Origin: Alistipes provencensis
GTDB lineage: Bacteria > Bacteroidota > Bacteroidia > Bacteroidales > Rikenellaceae
NCBI RefSeq assembly: GCF_900083545.1
Contig: NZ_LT559262.1
Location: 782,397-846,396 of the forward strand
Reading direction: 5' to 3'
Length of the DNA stretch: 64,000 nucleotides
In this document: positions 41,371 to 49,953 of the stretch, in pieces
Position numbering within the stretch: position 1 is the stretch's first letter
Layout: the number at the start of each line of letters is the position of its first letter
Made by a program: the position numbers and the translations under genes
The notes under the pieces: generated by a model
The model's database searches: none
What the model was told of the DNA's origin: nothing
Seen by the model: only the letters and a program-made list of their open reading frames with translations

Positions 41371-41423
41371 TGCAGATAAGTTAAATGGTTATTATTGGAT
41401 TTGTCCGTTTTGATACGGGGGCC

Positions 41424-43001
41424 TCAACGCACGGTCAGCGTCGTCAGTTTGGCCCAGCCGCCGTCCGTCAACTGATCGGCCCGCAACGCCAGATTGATGC
41501 CTATCGCGTTCTCTCTGGTCGTGTCCACGATGCCCACGGCCCAAGTGTACGTTCCGGCGGCGACGCCCGTCAGCGGGAATTCGAACTTGTACGACGTCGG
41601 CGTACCGTTGATCCACTCCGCAGGGTCGGAATCCTTGTCCACGAACAGTTGTTTTACCGCGCCGTTCCCGTCGAGAAGCGCGAAGGCGACCCTGTATTTG
41701 TAGTTCCACTGCGGAATGTTGTTCGGACAGTAGCCCCATCCCAGATTCACCCAGCGGTGCGACACGCTGACGCGTGCGCCGGCACCGGCCTCGGAGGGGA
41801 CGGACACCATGTCGGGATAGAGGCGGTAGCCGCCCTTCTGCACGAAATCCCGGACCAGATTGAACGCGGTCCCGAACCAGGTCTTGACCTCGTTGTTGAC
41901 CCGGAAGTCCATCATGTTGACCCGTGCCTCGGCGCTGAGGTCATACTCACCCTTGCGCACATCCTCGGGATGTCCTTCGCGGTAGTTGCCCGAGCCGTCG
42001 ATCCAGTAGCGGTGCGTGCCGTCGGTGATCCAGCCGCCCTCCATGAGCACCGGACGCTTGAAATTCCACGACGATGCGAAACCCTTTTCCCACGCCTTGT
42101 AATAGTCGGTCATGCCGAAGGCGTCGTGACGGATGCTGTAACCCTTCTCGATGGCGCTCAGCAGCAGCCCTTCGGTGTCGGAGGGGACCACGTCGCTCCA
42201 ACTGTTCTGGTTGGAGTCGGCGATCATGCGGTGATAGTTTATAAATATAGGTACCTTCGTGAAACAGCGCGCATGGAGCGAGGTCATCCAGTCGAAAGCC
42301 GCCGCCTTGTTCTTGTTGTCCTGATAGAGCACGGCATGCGCCTCGCCCCACTTGCCCGGGCTGAAAGCGTCGATGAAATCGACCTTGTCGGGATCGTTGA
42401 AATCCTTGGCCAGCTCCTCGATGAACTTGGCGTATTTCTCCTGAAAGACGGGGTCGTCCATATAGGGAGTCTTGATATTGCTCGCCTCATAGTATTTCGC
42501 GCCCGCATTTATGACGTACATCGGGGTGTTCTGCCCCTGATCGCGGCCGTCGAAGACGATGCGCAGGGCCAGTTTCAGACCGCGGTCGAGACAGCTTTGC
42601 AGCATCCGCGAATAGCGCGAACTCTTGTCGCGCCACACATACTCGCCCTCGTTGGGCTCCAGCGACGCCCAGCTCGTGCGCAGATAGGCCGTCGTCGAAT
42701 AGTCCGAAACCCTGACGGTCGAACCGTCCGAGGTCTGCATGTTGTCGTAACCGGCCGTCGTCCAGAAATTCTCGTCCCAACTGCGGCCCAGATACATCAC
42801 CCAACCCGAGAGCGGATTGCGGATGACCGACGTGCGGTCGGGGACCAGCTTTACGGTCTGGTTCGACCCCGGGGTCCCCGAGTCGTCCGGGCCCGACTCT
42901 TTCGAACAACCGGCGGCGACGCATACCGACAGCGCGGCAACGACGATACCGCCGCAGGAAACGGCATTGAAGCGAGCGAAGATTTTTTTCGTAAAGTTCA
43001 T
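41424..43001 (-). CDS. Lipoprotein, DUF4832/DUF4874-like TIM-barrel family (paralog 1)
   Basis: A 525-aa protein with SPII signal (VAAGCSKES) and a short linker. It aligns along its length with the 39850 protein: NPLSGWVMYLGRSWDENFW, RIVFDGRDQGQNTPMYVINAG, GKWGEAHAVLY, HDAFGMTDYYKAWEKGF, PVLMEGGWITDGTHRYW, NLGWGYCPNNIPQWN, and a C-terminal TYTWAVGIVDTTRENAIGIN. It is the first gene of the PUL1 operon, divergent from the hybrid regulator with 207 bp between start codons. First position in the operon suggests a main surface enzyme or binding protein for the substrate. Confidence 0.72.
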   Translation of the reverse strand: MNFTKKIFARFNAVSCGGIVVAALSVCVAAGCSKESGPDDSGTPGSNQTVKLVPDRTSVIRNPLSGWVMYLGRSWDENFWTTAGYDNMQTSDGSTVRVSDYSTTAYLRTSWASLEPNEGEYVWRDKSSRYSRMLQSCLDRGLKLALRIVFDGRDQGQNTPMYVINAGAKYYEASNIKTPYMDDPVFQEKYAKFIEELAKDFNDPDKVDFIDAFSPGKWGEAHAVLYQDNKNKAAAFDWMTSLHARCFTKVPIFINYHRMIADSNQNSWSDVVPSDTEGLLLSAIEKGYSIRHDAFGMTDYYKAWEKGFASSWNFKRPVLMEGGWITDGTHRYWIDGSGNYREGHPEDVRKGEYDLSAEARVNMMDFRVNNEVKTWFGTAFNLVRDFVQKGGYRLYPDMVSVPSEAGAGARVSVSHRWVNLGWGYCPNNIPQWNYKYRVAFALLDGNGAVKQLFVDKDSDPAEWINGTPTSYKFEFPLTGVAAGTYTWAVGIVDTTRENAIGINLALRADQLTDGGWAKLTTLTVR

Positions 43002-43140
43002 ATCGGGTCAATAAGTAGTTAATAATCACAGTGTGGTCGTGGTATGGCAAAGGTCCGTATTTTAATTTTACGCGATTATAACAAATCGGACAACTTGTAT
43101 TTCGATTCGGACAGGCGGTGCGGAACTGGCAATTTTGTTC

Positions 43141-43148
43141 TATCTTTG
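43141..43148 (+). promoter_or_regulatory. -7 promoter box of the hybrid regulator gene
   Basis: TATCTTTG lies 60 bases before the start codon and matches TAnnTTTG. No equally clear box is seen for the divergent operon, as expected if that promoter depends on the activator. Confidence 0.6.
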
Positions 43149-43208
43149 GTGTTGTAACGATACTTTAAACTCAAAACCCGGACACTATTATAAATAAAGG
43201 CGGAATCT

Positions 43209-46200
43209 ATGACAGCGAGCAAGATAACCCTGAGATCGGTCGCCGGGGGACTGCTGATCCTCTTCGCATGCTTCGCGCAGGAGGGCCGTTCCCAAATCAC
43301 AAGCCCCGATTTCCAGCAGTTCAACGACAGTTTCGATCCGGTCTTCGCCGTCACGTCGGACCGGAACGGTTACATCTGGGCCGGCACGACGCACGGCCTG
43401 ACGCGCTACGATTCGCACCGCTCGGTGACCTACACCCACGAGAGCAACAACCCCGCTTCGCTCTGCCACAACACGGTCAACACGCTCCTGCGCGTCGAGG
43501 ACGGCAACGGCGGAGTGCTCGCCGGCACCAACCGCGGACTGTGCCTCTACGACCCCGAGCACGACAATTTCAAACACCTCGATGCCTGCGGAACGCGGCA
43601 CATCCGCGCCCTGCTCCAGCACAACGACTCGCTGTGGGTCGGCTCCTCCTCGGGACTGATGCTGCTCACGGGGTACGGGGAGGGCCTCGAAAAAGTCCGT
43701 GCCGAGGAGGTCGTCAGCGAGCGGCACATCGCCTGCTGCTGCGAGGCCGACGGAGCGCTCTATTTCGGGTCGTACAACAAAATCTACCAGCGCACGGCCG
43801 ACGGCAGCGTGCGCGAGATCGACATCCCGTTCTTCGACCGCTGGCACAGCAACCTCATCTGCGACATCACCTCGGCCGGGGACGGCAAGGGCACCCTGCT
43901 GCTCGGCACCGAATACGGACTGGTGCGGTTCAACCCCGCGACGCTGGAAACGTCCATCGAATTCAGGGATATCCCCGTGCGCTGCTTCATGCGCTGCAGC
44001 GACGGCAGCCTGTGGATGGGAACCGACAAAGGCATCTACATCTCCGGTGCCGACGGCCAGCGGCGGCACATCATGCACGAGTCGGGCAACGCGGCCTCGA
44101 TCTCGGACAACGTCGTCTCGCGCATCCACGAGGACGACCGCGGCAACATCTGGGTCGCCACCGACCACGGCATCTGCATGACCATGCAGAGCGGTTTTTA
44201 CAGCTTCGTCCGGCTGAAATCCATCACCCGCAGCGACGAGGGCCTCGCCATCAGGGCCATGTGCAGGGACCGCGAGGGCGCGCTCTGGCTGGGCGGCAAG
44301 AACGGGCTCATCCGGGTCGGACGGGACGCCACGACGTGGTTCAAATCCGACGGCGGCCCCGCCGACCGGAAGATCTCGCACAACAAGATCCGGAGCCTCT
44401 ATGCCGACGACAAAGGGGTGTGGATCGCCTCCGACGGCGGACTGGACCGGTACGAATACGCCACGGGACGGTTCCGCCAGTTCACGGTCACGGAACCCAC
44501 GGGACGCTACAACTCGTCGTGGATGTACGGCATCTGCGAGGACAACCGGGGCCGGCTGTGGATCAGCACCTACGAGGGAGGCGTCTTCGTCGTCGACAAG
44601 AAACGGCTGCTGGCCACCCCCGGACGGAGCTACTGCGCCGACATGCATTTCAGCACCGACAACCGGGGGTTCCCCAGCAACATCACCTCGAAAATCACCA
44701 TCAGCAACGACCGCTGTTTCGTAGCCACCGACGAGGGCACGGTATCGATCGACACCGGGACGGGCGAGATCCGCCCCGTCGCCCTGCCCAAGGGCGTGCG
44801 CGCTCAGGCCCTCGACAGCTACGGCGACAAGGTCTTCATCGGGACCAACACGGGACTTTACGTCTGGCACGAGGACTCCATCCGCGAGATTCCCGGGCCG
44901 CGGCTGCCCATCTGGGTCGTGACGGCCGGCGAAGAGCGTGTCTGGACCATCAGCGACGCCATCATGTCGGCTTATGACACCCGGATGAGGGGGGGGGAAA
45001 TTGTCAGTCACAAAATAGGCTATAATCCGCTGCTCAGTTGCCTTGTCGACGGCGACAAGGTCTACGCCGGCACGACCGACGGCTACAACGTGATCTCGGG
45101 CAACGACTTCTCGCTGAGCAGGGAGTCGCTCAGGACCCGCATCACGGGACTGAACATCAACAACCACCGCATCGGCGTCGGCGAGCCGCTCGGCCGGGAC
45201 GTGCTGCTGACGAAGAACATCGACGTCACCGAGCGGCTGGTGCTTCCCCACAACCGCAACTCGTTCACGCTGGAGTTCTCCGACTTCGATTTCTCGCTCT
45301 CGGAACACCGCTATGCCTACCGTCTCAAGGGGCTGAACGACGACTGGCAGATCACCGAGAACGGCAGTAACCACGCCACGTTCATCAACCTGCCGACGGG
45401 CTCTTATCTCTTCGAGGTCGGGGCGATCATGTCCGACGGGCAGATCCAGAGCAACACGGCCTCGCTGCGGGTCGACATCCGTCCGCAGTGGTATGCCGGT
45501 CCGATCGCGTGGCTGGTCTACACGCTGCTGGCCACGGTGCTGCTCGTGGCGGTGGCCACGACCGTCCGCACCCGCCGGCAGCTCGCCTTCGAACACGAAG
45601 AGCGCGACAAGGCGCTGAAGATGGTCAAGATGAAATCCGATTTTCTGGCCAATCTGGCCCACGAGTTCAAAACCCCGCTCAGCATCATTCTGGGGCACGT
45701 CGGCAAACTCATTTCGACCGAGGCGAACAATTTCCACAGTCAGGAACTGGTGTCGATGCAGCGCAACGCCGAGAAAATGCACCTGCTGATCGACAAGATG
45801 GTCACCGACAACGAAACCGACAACGGCGCGCTGTTCATCCCGTCGGCCACATCGATCGTCGACCTCACGCGCAAGGTTTACGACGATTTCTCGCCGGCGT
45901 TCACCGACAAGGGCATCAACACGCGCTTCTACTGCGACAACATCCGCTACATCTTCATGCTCGACCGCGTGAAGATCGAGTCGGCGCTGAACAACCTGCT
46001 GTCAAACGCCCTGAAATTCACCCCTGCGGGCGGCAGCGTGCTGGTCAGCGTCACCGTCGGCAAGGAGACCGACGACCTGATCTACGCCGACATCACCATC
46101 GAGGACACCGGCATCGGCATCCTCAAGGAGGAGCTCCCCTATGTCTTCAACCAGTATTACCGCGCCGCCTCGAATCAGGACCGGAACATCCACGGCTCGG

Positions 46201-47150
46201 GCATCGGGCTCTATCTGGTGAAGACCATCGCCGAGATGCACAAGGGCTCGGTGAGCGTCTCCTCCGTCCCGGGCAAGGGCAGCCGCTTCACGCTGCGGCT
46301 TTCGACCATGAAGGCCGACTCGTTCATCATGCAGGACGATAACCAGAGCGAGGATTTCTCGCTCCACAGCCTTTCGAAGGTGTGGAACCACGAGCGCAAA
46401 CCCATCATCCTGCTGGTCGAGGACAACCGGGACATCCGGGACTTCATCACGGCGTCGCTGGGCGACGACTACACGTTCGTCTGCGCCGAGAACGGCAAGG
46501 AGGGGCTCGCGCTGCTGGCCGGGAACAAGATCGACCTCGTCATCACCGACATCATGATGCCCGTGATGGACGGACTTCAGATGAGCCGCAGAATCCGCCG
46601 CTCGCTGGCGACGACCTTCCTGCCGATCATCATCCTGACGGGCAGACACGACCGCACGACCGAACTCGACGCCTACGAATTCGCCGACGCTTTCATTTCC
46701 AAGCCCTTCAGCCTGAAATACCTCAACAGCCGCATCATCCTGCTGCTCATCAAGCACGAACAGTACCTCGAAAAGATCCGTCAGGAGCAGATGATGACCC
46801 TCAAGGTCGAGGAGGTGCGCAATCCCGACGAGGTGTTCATGCAGGAGATCACCGACATCATCAACGCCCACATCGACGATCCCGAATTCACGGCTGCCGG
46901 GCTCGTCGAACTGAGCCACTATTCGTCGAAACAGATATACCGCCGGATCAAGCAACTGAACGGCATGGGCGTCGTCGAATACATCCGCGAGGTGCGGCTG
47001 CGCAAGGCCGCCCTCTACCTCAAGCAGGACAAACTCACGGTCACCGAGGTGATGTACATGGTCGGCTTCACCACGCCCTCCTATTTCGGCAAATGCTTCA
47101 AGGCCCGCTTCGGGGTCACGCCGTCGGAGTACGCCTCCTCGGCACAATAA
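43209..47150 (+). CDS. Hybrid two-component system sensor/regulator of PUL1
   Basis: A 1313-aa one-protein signalling system. A signal peptide is followed by a periplasmic sensor of Reg_prop beta-propeller repeats (NGYIWAGTTHGLTRYD, GNIWVATDHGI and others, about 40-650) and a Y_Y_Y domain (about 665-755). A membrane segment (IAWLVYTLLATVLLVAVAT) comes next. Then come a HisKA domain with DFLANLAHEFKTPL (His near 817), HATPase_c (GSGIGLYLVK near 996), a receiver (ILLVEDN, phospho-Asp in VITDIMMPVMDG near 1114) and an AraC-type HTH (about 1225-1310). It senses a breakdown oligosaccharide and activates the divergent operon. A run of nine G occurs in the sensor coding sequence. Confidence 0.96.
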   Translation: MTASKITLRSVAGGLLILFACFAQEGRSQITSPDFQQFNDSFDPVFAVTSDRNGYIWAGTTHGLTRYDSHRSVTYTHESNNPASLCHNTVNTLLRVEDGNGGVLAGTNRGLCLYDPEHDNFKHLDACGTRHIRALLQHNDSLWVGSSSGLMLLTGYGEGLEKVRAEEVVSERHIACCCEADGALYFGSYNKIYQRTADGSVREIDIPFFDRWHSNLICDITSAGDGKGTLLLGTEYGLVRFNPATLETSIEFRDIPVRCFMRCSDGSLWMGTDKGIYISGADGQRRHIMHESGNAASISDNVVSRIHEDDRGNIWVATDHGICMTMQSGFYSFVRLKSITRSDEGLAIRAMCRDREGALWLGGKNGLIRVGRDATTWFKSDGGPADRKISHNKIRSLYADDKGVWIASDGGLDRYEYATGRFRQFTVTEPTGRYNSSWMYGICEDNRGRLWISTYEGGVFVVDKKRLLATPGRSYCADMHFSTDNRGFPSNITSKITISNDRCFVATDEGTVSIDTGTGEIRPVALPKGVRAQALDSYGDKVFIGTNTGLYVWHEDSIREIPGPRLPIWVVTAGEERVWTISDAIMSAYDTRMRGGEIVSHKIGYNPLLSCLVDGDKVYAGTTDGYNVISGNDFSLSRESLRTRITGLNINNHRIGVGEPLGRDVLLTKNIDVTERLVLPHNRNSFTLEFSDFDFSLSEHRYAYRLKGLNDDWQITENGSNHATFINLPTGSYLFEVGAIMSDGQIQSNTASLRVDIRPQWYAGPIAWLVYTLLATVLLVAVATTVRTRRQLAFEHEERDKALKMVKMKSDFLANLAHEFKTPLSIILGHVGKLISTEANNFHSQELVSMQRNAEKMHLLIDKMVTDNETDNGALFIPSATSIVDLTRKVYDDFSPAFTDKGINTRFYCDNIRYIFMLDRVKIESALNNLLSNALKFTPAGGSVLVSVTVGKETDDLIYADITIEDTGIGILKEELPYVFNQYYRAASNQDRNIHGSGIGLYLVKTIAEMHKGSVSVSSVPGKGSRFTLRLSTMKADSFIMQDDNQSEDFSLHSLSKVWNHERKPIILLVEDNRDIRDFITASLGDDYTFVCAENGKEGLALLAGNKIDLVITDIMMPVMDGLQMSRRIRRSLATTFLPIIILTGRHDRTTELDAYEFADAFISKPFSLKYLNSRIILLLIKHEQYLEKIRQEQMMTLKVEEVRNPDEVFMQEITDIINAHIDDPEFTAAGLVELSHYSSKQIYRRIKQLNGMGVVEYIREVRLRKAALYLKQDKLTVTEVMYMVGFTTPSYFGKCFKARFGVTPSEYASSAQ
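44989..44997 (+). repeat. G9 homopolymer inside the hybrid regulator gene
   Basis: Nine consecutive G encode part of Arg-Gly-Gly (codons AGG GGG GGG) near residue 595, in the periplasmic sensor before the Y_Y_Y domain. The frame is intact in this sequence. Gain or loss of one G would truncate the protein before its kinase. GGG is unusual for Gly here, where GGC dominates. Confidence 0.85.
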
Positions 47151-47152
47151 AC

Positions 47153-47188
47153 AAAGCCCCGGCGTTTCCGACGCCGGGGCTTTTATTT
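47153..47188. terminator. Bidirectional terminator between the hybrid regulator and GH3
   Basis: Stem AAAGCCCCGGCGT/ACGCCGGGGCTTT (47153-47165 / 47171-47183) with a 5-base loop and T tracts in both directions. It separates two convergent genes. Confidence 0.92.
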
Positions 47189-47201
47189 ACAAGGACTGCC
47201 G

Positions 47202-49730
47202 CTATCGGAGCGTCACCGTCGCTTTGAGCGGCAGGTTGTCCGAACTGCCGCCCACACCGATCGTAAAGTCGCCGGGCTCGACGACGAACCGTTTGCCGGC
47301 CACGTCGTAATAGCCGAACGCCTCATCGGTGAGTTCCAGCTCCACATGTACGCTCTTTCCCTTCGGAACCGAGAGTTTCGCATAGTGCTTGAGCTCCTTC
47401 TTCGGACGCAGCACCGACGCCTCGCAATCGGTGACATAGACCTGCGCCACCTCCTTGCCGTCGACTTTCCCCGTGTTGGTCACGTCGAAAGCGATCTTCA
47501 CGCGGTTGCCCCCGAGCGGCTCGGCCGTGAGGTTCGAATAGGCGAACGTCGTATAGCTCAGCCCGTACCCGAACGGATAGCGGGGCGCCTTCCCGCTGCG
47601 GTCGTAACCCCGGTAGCCGACGAACACGCCCTCCGTGTAGGTCACACGCTTGTGCGCCACGTTGCGGCGGTCGTAATAGGAGTCGAACGTGGGATTGTCG
47701 GCCCAAGCCTTCTCCATGGATATGGGCAGCCGCCCGCTGGGGCACACCTTGCCCGTCAGCACCTCGGCCACGGCCCGGCCGCCCTCCTGCCCGGGATACC
47801 ACGCCATGACGATGGCGGCGGCACGGTCGCCCCAGCCGCTGAAATCGACGGCGCCTCCGGCATGCAGCACCATAATCAGGTTGGGATTCAGCCCGGCGAG
47901 CAGTTCCAGATCGGCCGTCTGCGACTTCGGCAGTTCGAACGACCGGTCGAAGCCTTCGCCCTCGAGGTCGGCATTGAATCCGCCGCAGTAGACGACCGCC
48001 GAAGCCTCCCCGGCGGCCTTGCGGAGCAGCTCCTCCTGCCGGATGCCGAGTTCGAGCTGCGCGCGGGCTTCGCCGGCGGCCTCGAAGAATTCGAACCGGA
48101 AATGGTAGACGCCGCCCTTCTCGACGGGGAAGAATGCGGTCTTCGACGACAGCCCGTGCCGCGACCAGTGGCCGTCGAGCAGCTTGCCGTTCACGAAGAG
48201 GCGATAACCGTCGTCTCCCGACATGACGGCGCGCACGAGACCGTCCTCCGCGGCTTTGTAGAAGCCGTCCCATGCGACGGAATATCCGTCGGCGGGCATG
48301 TCCTCAAAGGGTGCGCCGTAACCCCAACTGCCTGCGGCCGACGGTTCGGTGCGCGTGTGCAGGGGTTCGCCCACGGGGTCGATCCCGAGGTAATAGACGG
48401 CCCTGTAACCCGTTTCGCCCGTCCCGGCGACGGCCGACAGCGAATCGGGATAGACCCGGCTGTCGATACCGGCGTAAAGCCGTTTGTCGGAGAGTATCTC
48501 CACGGCCTTTTCACCGGCCGCAAGTTTCAGCCCGTCGTAGACCGACACGGTGTGGAAAGGCGTCACCGCACCGCTGCCGCCGCCGTGGGGCACGCGCTCG
48601 GCATTGGGCCCGAGCACGAGTATCCGCCCTTTGCTCCGTTTGAGCGGCAGCAGGCCGTCGTCGTTCTTCAGCAGGACGACACCCTCGCGGGCGATGTCGA
48701 GGGCCGTCTGCGACGATGCAGGGTCGTCTTCGTTGACGGCCGCACCCGCAGCCGGCTTGTCGAGAAACCCGAACGCCGAGAGCGTCTGCAGGATGTGGCA
48801 CACCTTCTCGTCGATCTGGCTTTCGTGGATCACCCCGCTCTCCAGCAGCGGCAGGATGCTCTCCTCGTTGAAATACCACCCTTTGGGCATCTCGAGGTCG
48901 AGGCCGCCGTACATCATCCCGGCCGTCGAGTAGGTCGACGTCCAGTCCGACATCACCATGCCGTCGAAACCCCACTGGCCGCGCAGCACATCGACGTTGA
49001 GCCACCGGTTCTCGCTGGCATGAACGCCCCATATCAGGTTGTAGCTGTCCATCACGGCCCCCACGCCCGCCTGCTGCACGGCCTTGCGGAAAGCCGGAAA
49101 GTAAATCTCCTGCAGCGTGCGTTCGTCGACGTCGGAACTGGCGTTGTGGCGGCTCCACTCCTGATTGTTGACGGCGAAATGCTTGATCGTCGCCATCACG
49201 CCCCCGTCCTGCAAGCCGAGGACATAGCCCACGGCCGTCTCGGAGGTCAGGTAGGGATCTTCGCCGAAATATTCGAAATTGCGTCCGCACATCGGACTGC
49301 GATAAATGTTCACCCCGGGACCGAGCAGGATGCTCACGCCGCGGGCCCGGCAGTCGCGTGCCAGAGCATGCCCCAAGTCGAGAGCGAGGTCGCGGTTCCA
49401 CGTCGCCGCGGTCATCATCCCGCAGGGAAAGAGCGTACTTTTGGTGTTGTTCCTTACGCCCTGCGGACCGTCGGCCATGCGTATCTGGGGAATCCCGAGC
49501 CGCTCGACGGCGCGGATGTAGAACGACCGGAGGCCCGAAATGTAGGCGATCTTCTCCGAGAGGGTCATCTTGGCGGTCAGTTCGGCCGCACGCTGTTTGT
49601 CCCGTTCGGTGACTTCAACTTTGCGGGGCGCATTCGACGCCCCGTAGCCGCACTCCGACGGACGCTGTCCGCTTGCGGCCGTGGCCGAAAGCATCAGGAA
49701 CGCCGCCGCGAGCATGTAAAATCTCTTCAT
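47202..49730 (-). CDS. GH3 beta-glycosidase with PA14 insert, exported
   Basis: An 842-aa enzyme. MKRFYMLAAAFLMLSATAASG at 49730 gives the signal peptide; the longer ORF start adds an implausible leader. The GH3 barrel has RMADGPQGVRN, KHFAVNNQEWSRHN and the nucleophile Asp in MVMSDWTST (about 259-267). A PA14-like domain is inserted in the second GH3 domain (about 435-570, GYRAVYYLGIDP to FRFEFFEAAG). A fibronectin-III-like domain ends the protein. PA14-bearing GH3 enzymes are often beta-glucosidases with substrate-shaping inserts. It lies beyond the regulator, as a separate unit possibly in the same regulon. Confidence 0.9.
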   Translation of the reverse strand: MKRFYMLAAAFLMLSATAASGQRPSECGYGASNAPRKVEVTERDKQRAAELTAKMTLSEKIAYISGLRSFYIRAVERLGIPQIRMADGPQGVRNNTKSTLFPCGMMTAATWNRDLALDLGHALARDCRARGVSILLGPGVNIYRSPMCGRNFEYFGEDPYLTSETAVGYVLGLQDGGVMATIKHFAVNNQEWSRHNASSDVDERTLQEIYFPAFRKAVQQAGVGAVMDSYNLIWGVHASENRWLNVDVLRGQWGFDGMVMSDWTSTYSTAGMMYGGLDLEMPKGWYFNEESILPLLESGVIHESQIDEKVCHILQTLSAFGFLDKPAAGAAVNEDDPASSQTALDIAREGVVLLKNDDGLLPLKRSKGRILVLGPNAERVPHGGGSGAVTPFHTVSVYDGLKLAAGEKAVEILSDKRLYAGIDSRVYPDSLSAVAGTGETGYRAVYYLGIDPVGEPLHTRTEPSAAGSWGYGAPFEDMPADGYSVAWDGFYKAAEDGLVRAVMSGDDGYRLFVNGKLLDGHWSRHGLSSKTAFFPVEKGGVYHFRFEFFEAAGEARAQLELGIRQEELLRKAAGEASAVVYCGGFNADLEGEGFDRSFELPKSQTADLELLAGLNPNLIMVLHAGGAVDFSGWGDRAAAIVMAWYPGQEGGRAVAEVLTGKVCPSGRLPISMEKAWADNPTFDSYYDRRNVAHKRVTYTEGVFVGYRGYDRSGKAPRYPFGYGLSYTTFAYSNLTAEPLGGNRVKIAFDVTNTGKVDGKEVAQVYVTDCEASVLRPKKELKHYAKLSVPKGKSVHVELELTDEAFGYYDVAGKRFVVEPGDFTIGVGGSSDNLPLKATVTLR

Positions 49731-49850
49731 AAAATCAGATTGGCAGGTTTCATTGTTTTTTGACGGAATAAAGGTAGGCAATTCCGCACTCGGCCCCTGC
49801 CATGAATCGGACAATCGTTATCTCGATTTCGCCCGGACAACACAAACGAA

Positions 49851-49873
49851 GCCCCTGCGGAATCAGCAGGGGC
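49851..49873 (-). terminator. Hairpin downstream of dxs
   Basis: Stem GCCCCTGC/GCAGGGGC (49851-49858 / 49866-49873) about 80 bp past the dxs stop, with only a weak T tract on the minus strand. Confidence 0.5.
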
Positions 49874-49953
49874 GACAAACGGAGATTTATCCCGTAACGA
49901 ATTATACTTGGCCGCGCGGAACTGGATGGAAAGCAGAACGACCGGCCATCGCT

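Noticed and set aside
43188..45782. 864-codon minus-strand ORF opposite the hybrid regulator
   Set aside because: It is a shadow of the regulator gene, with Val/Asp/Arg-rich composition typical of antisense frames and no start context.
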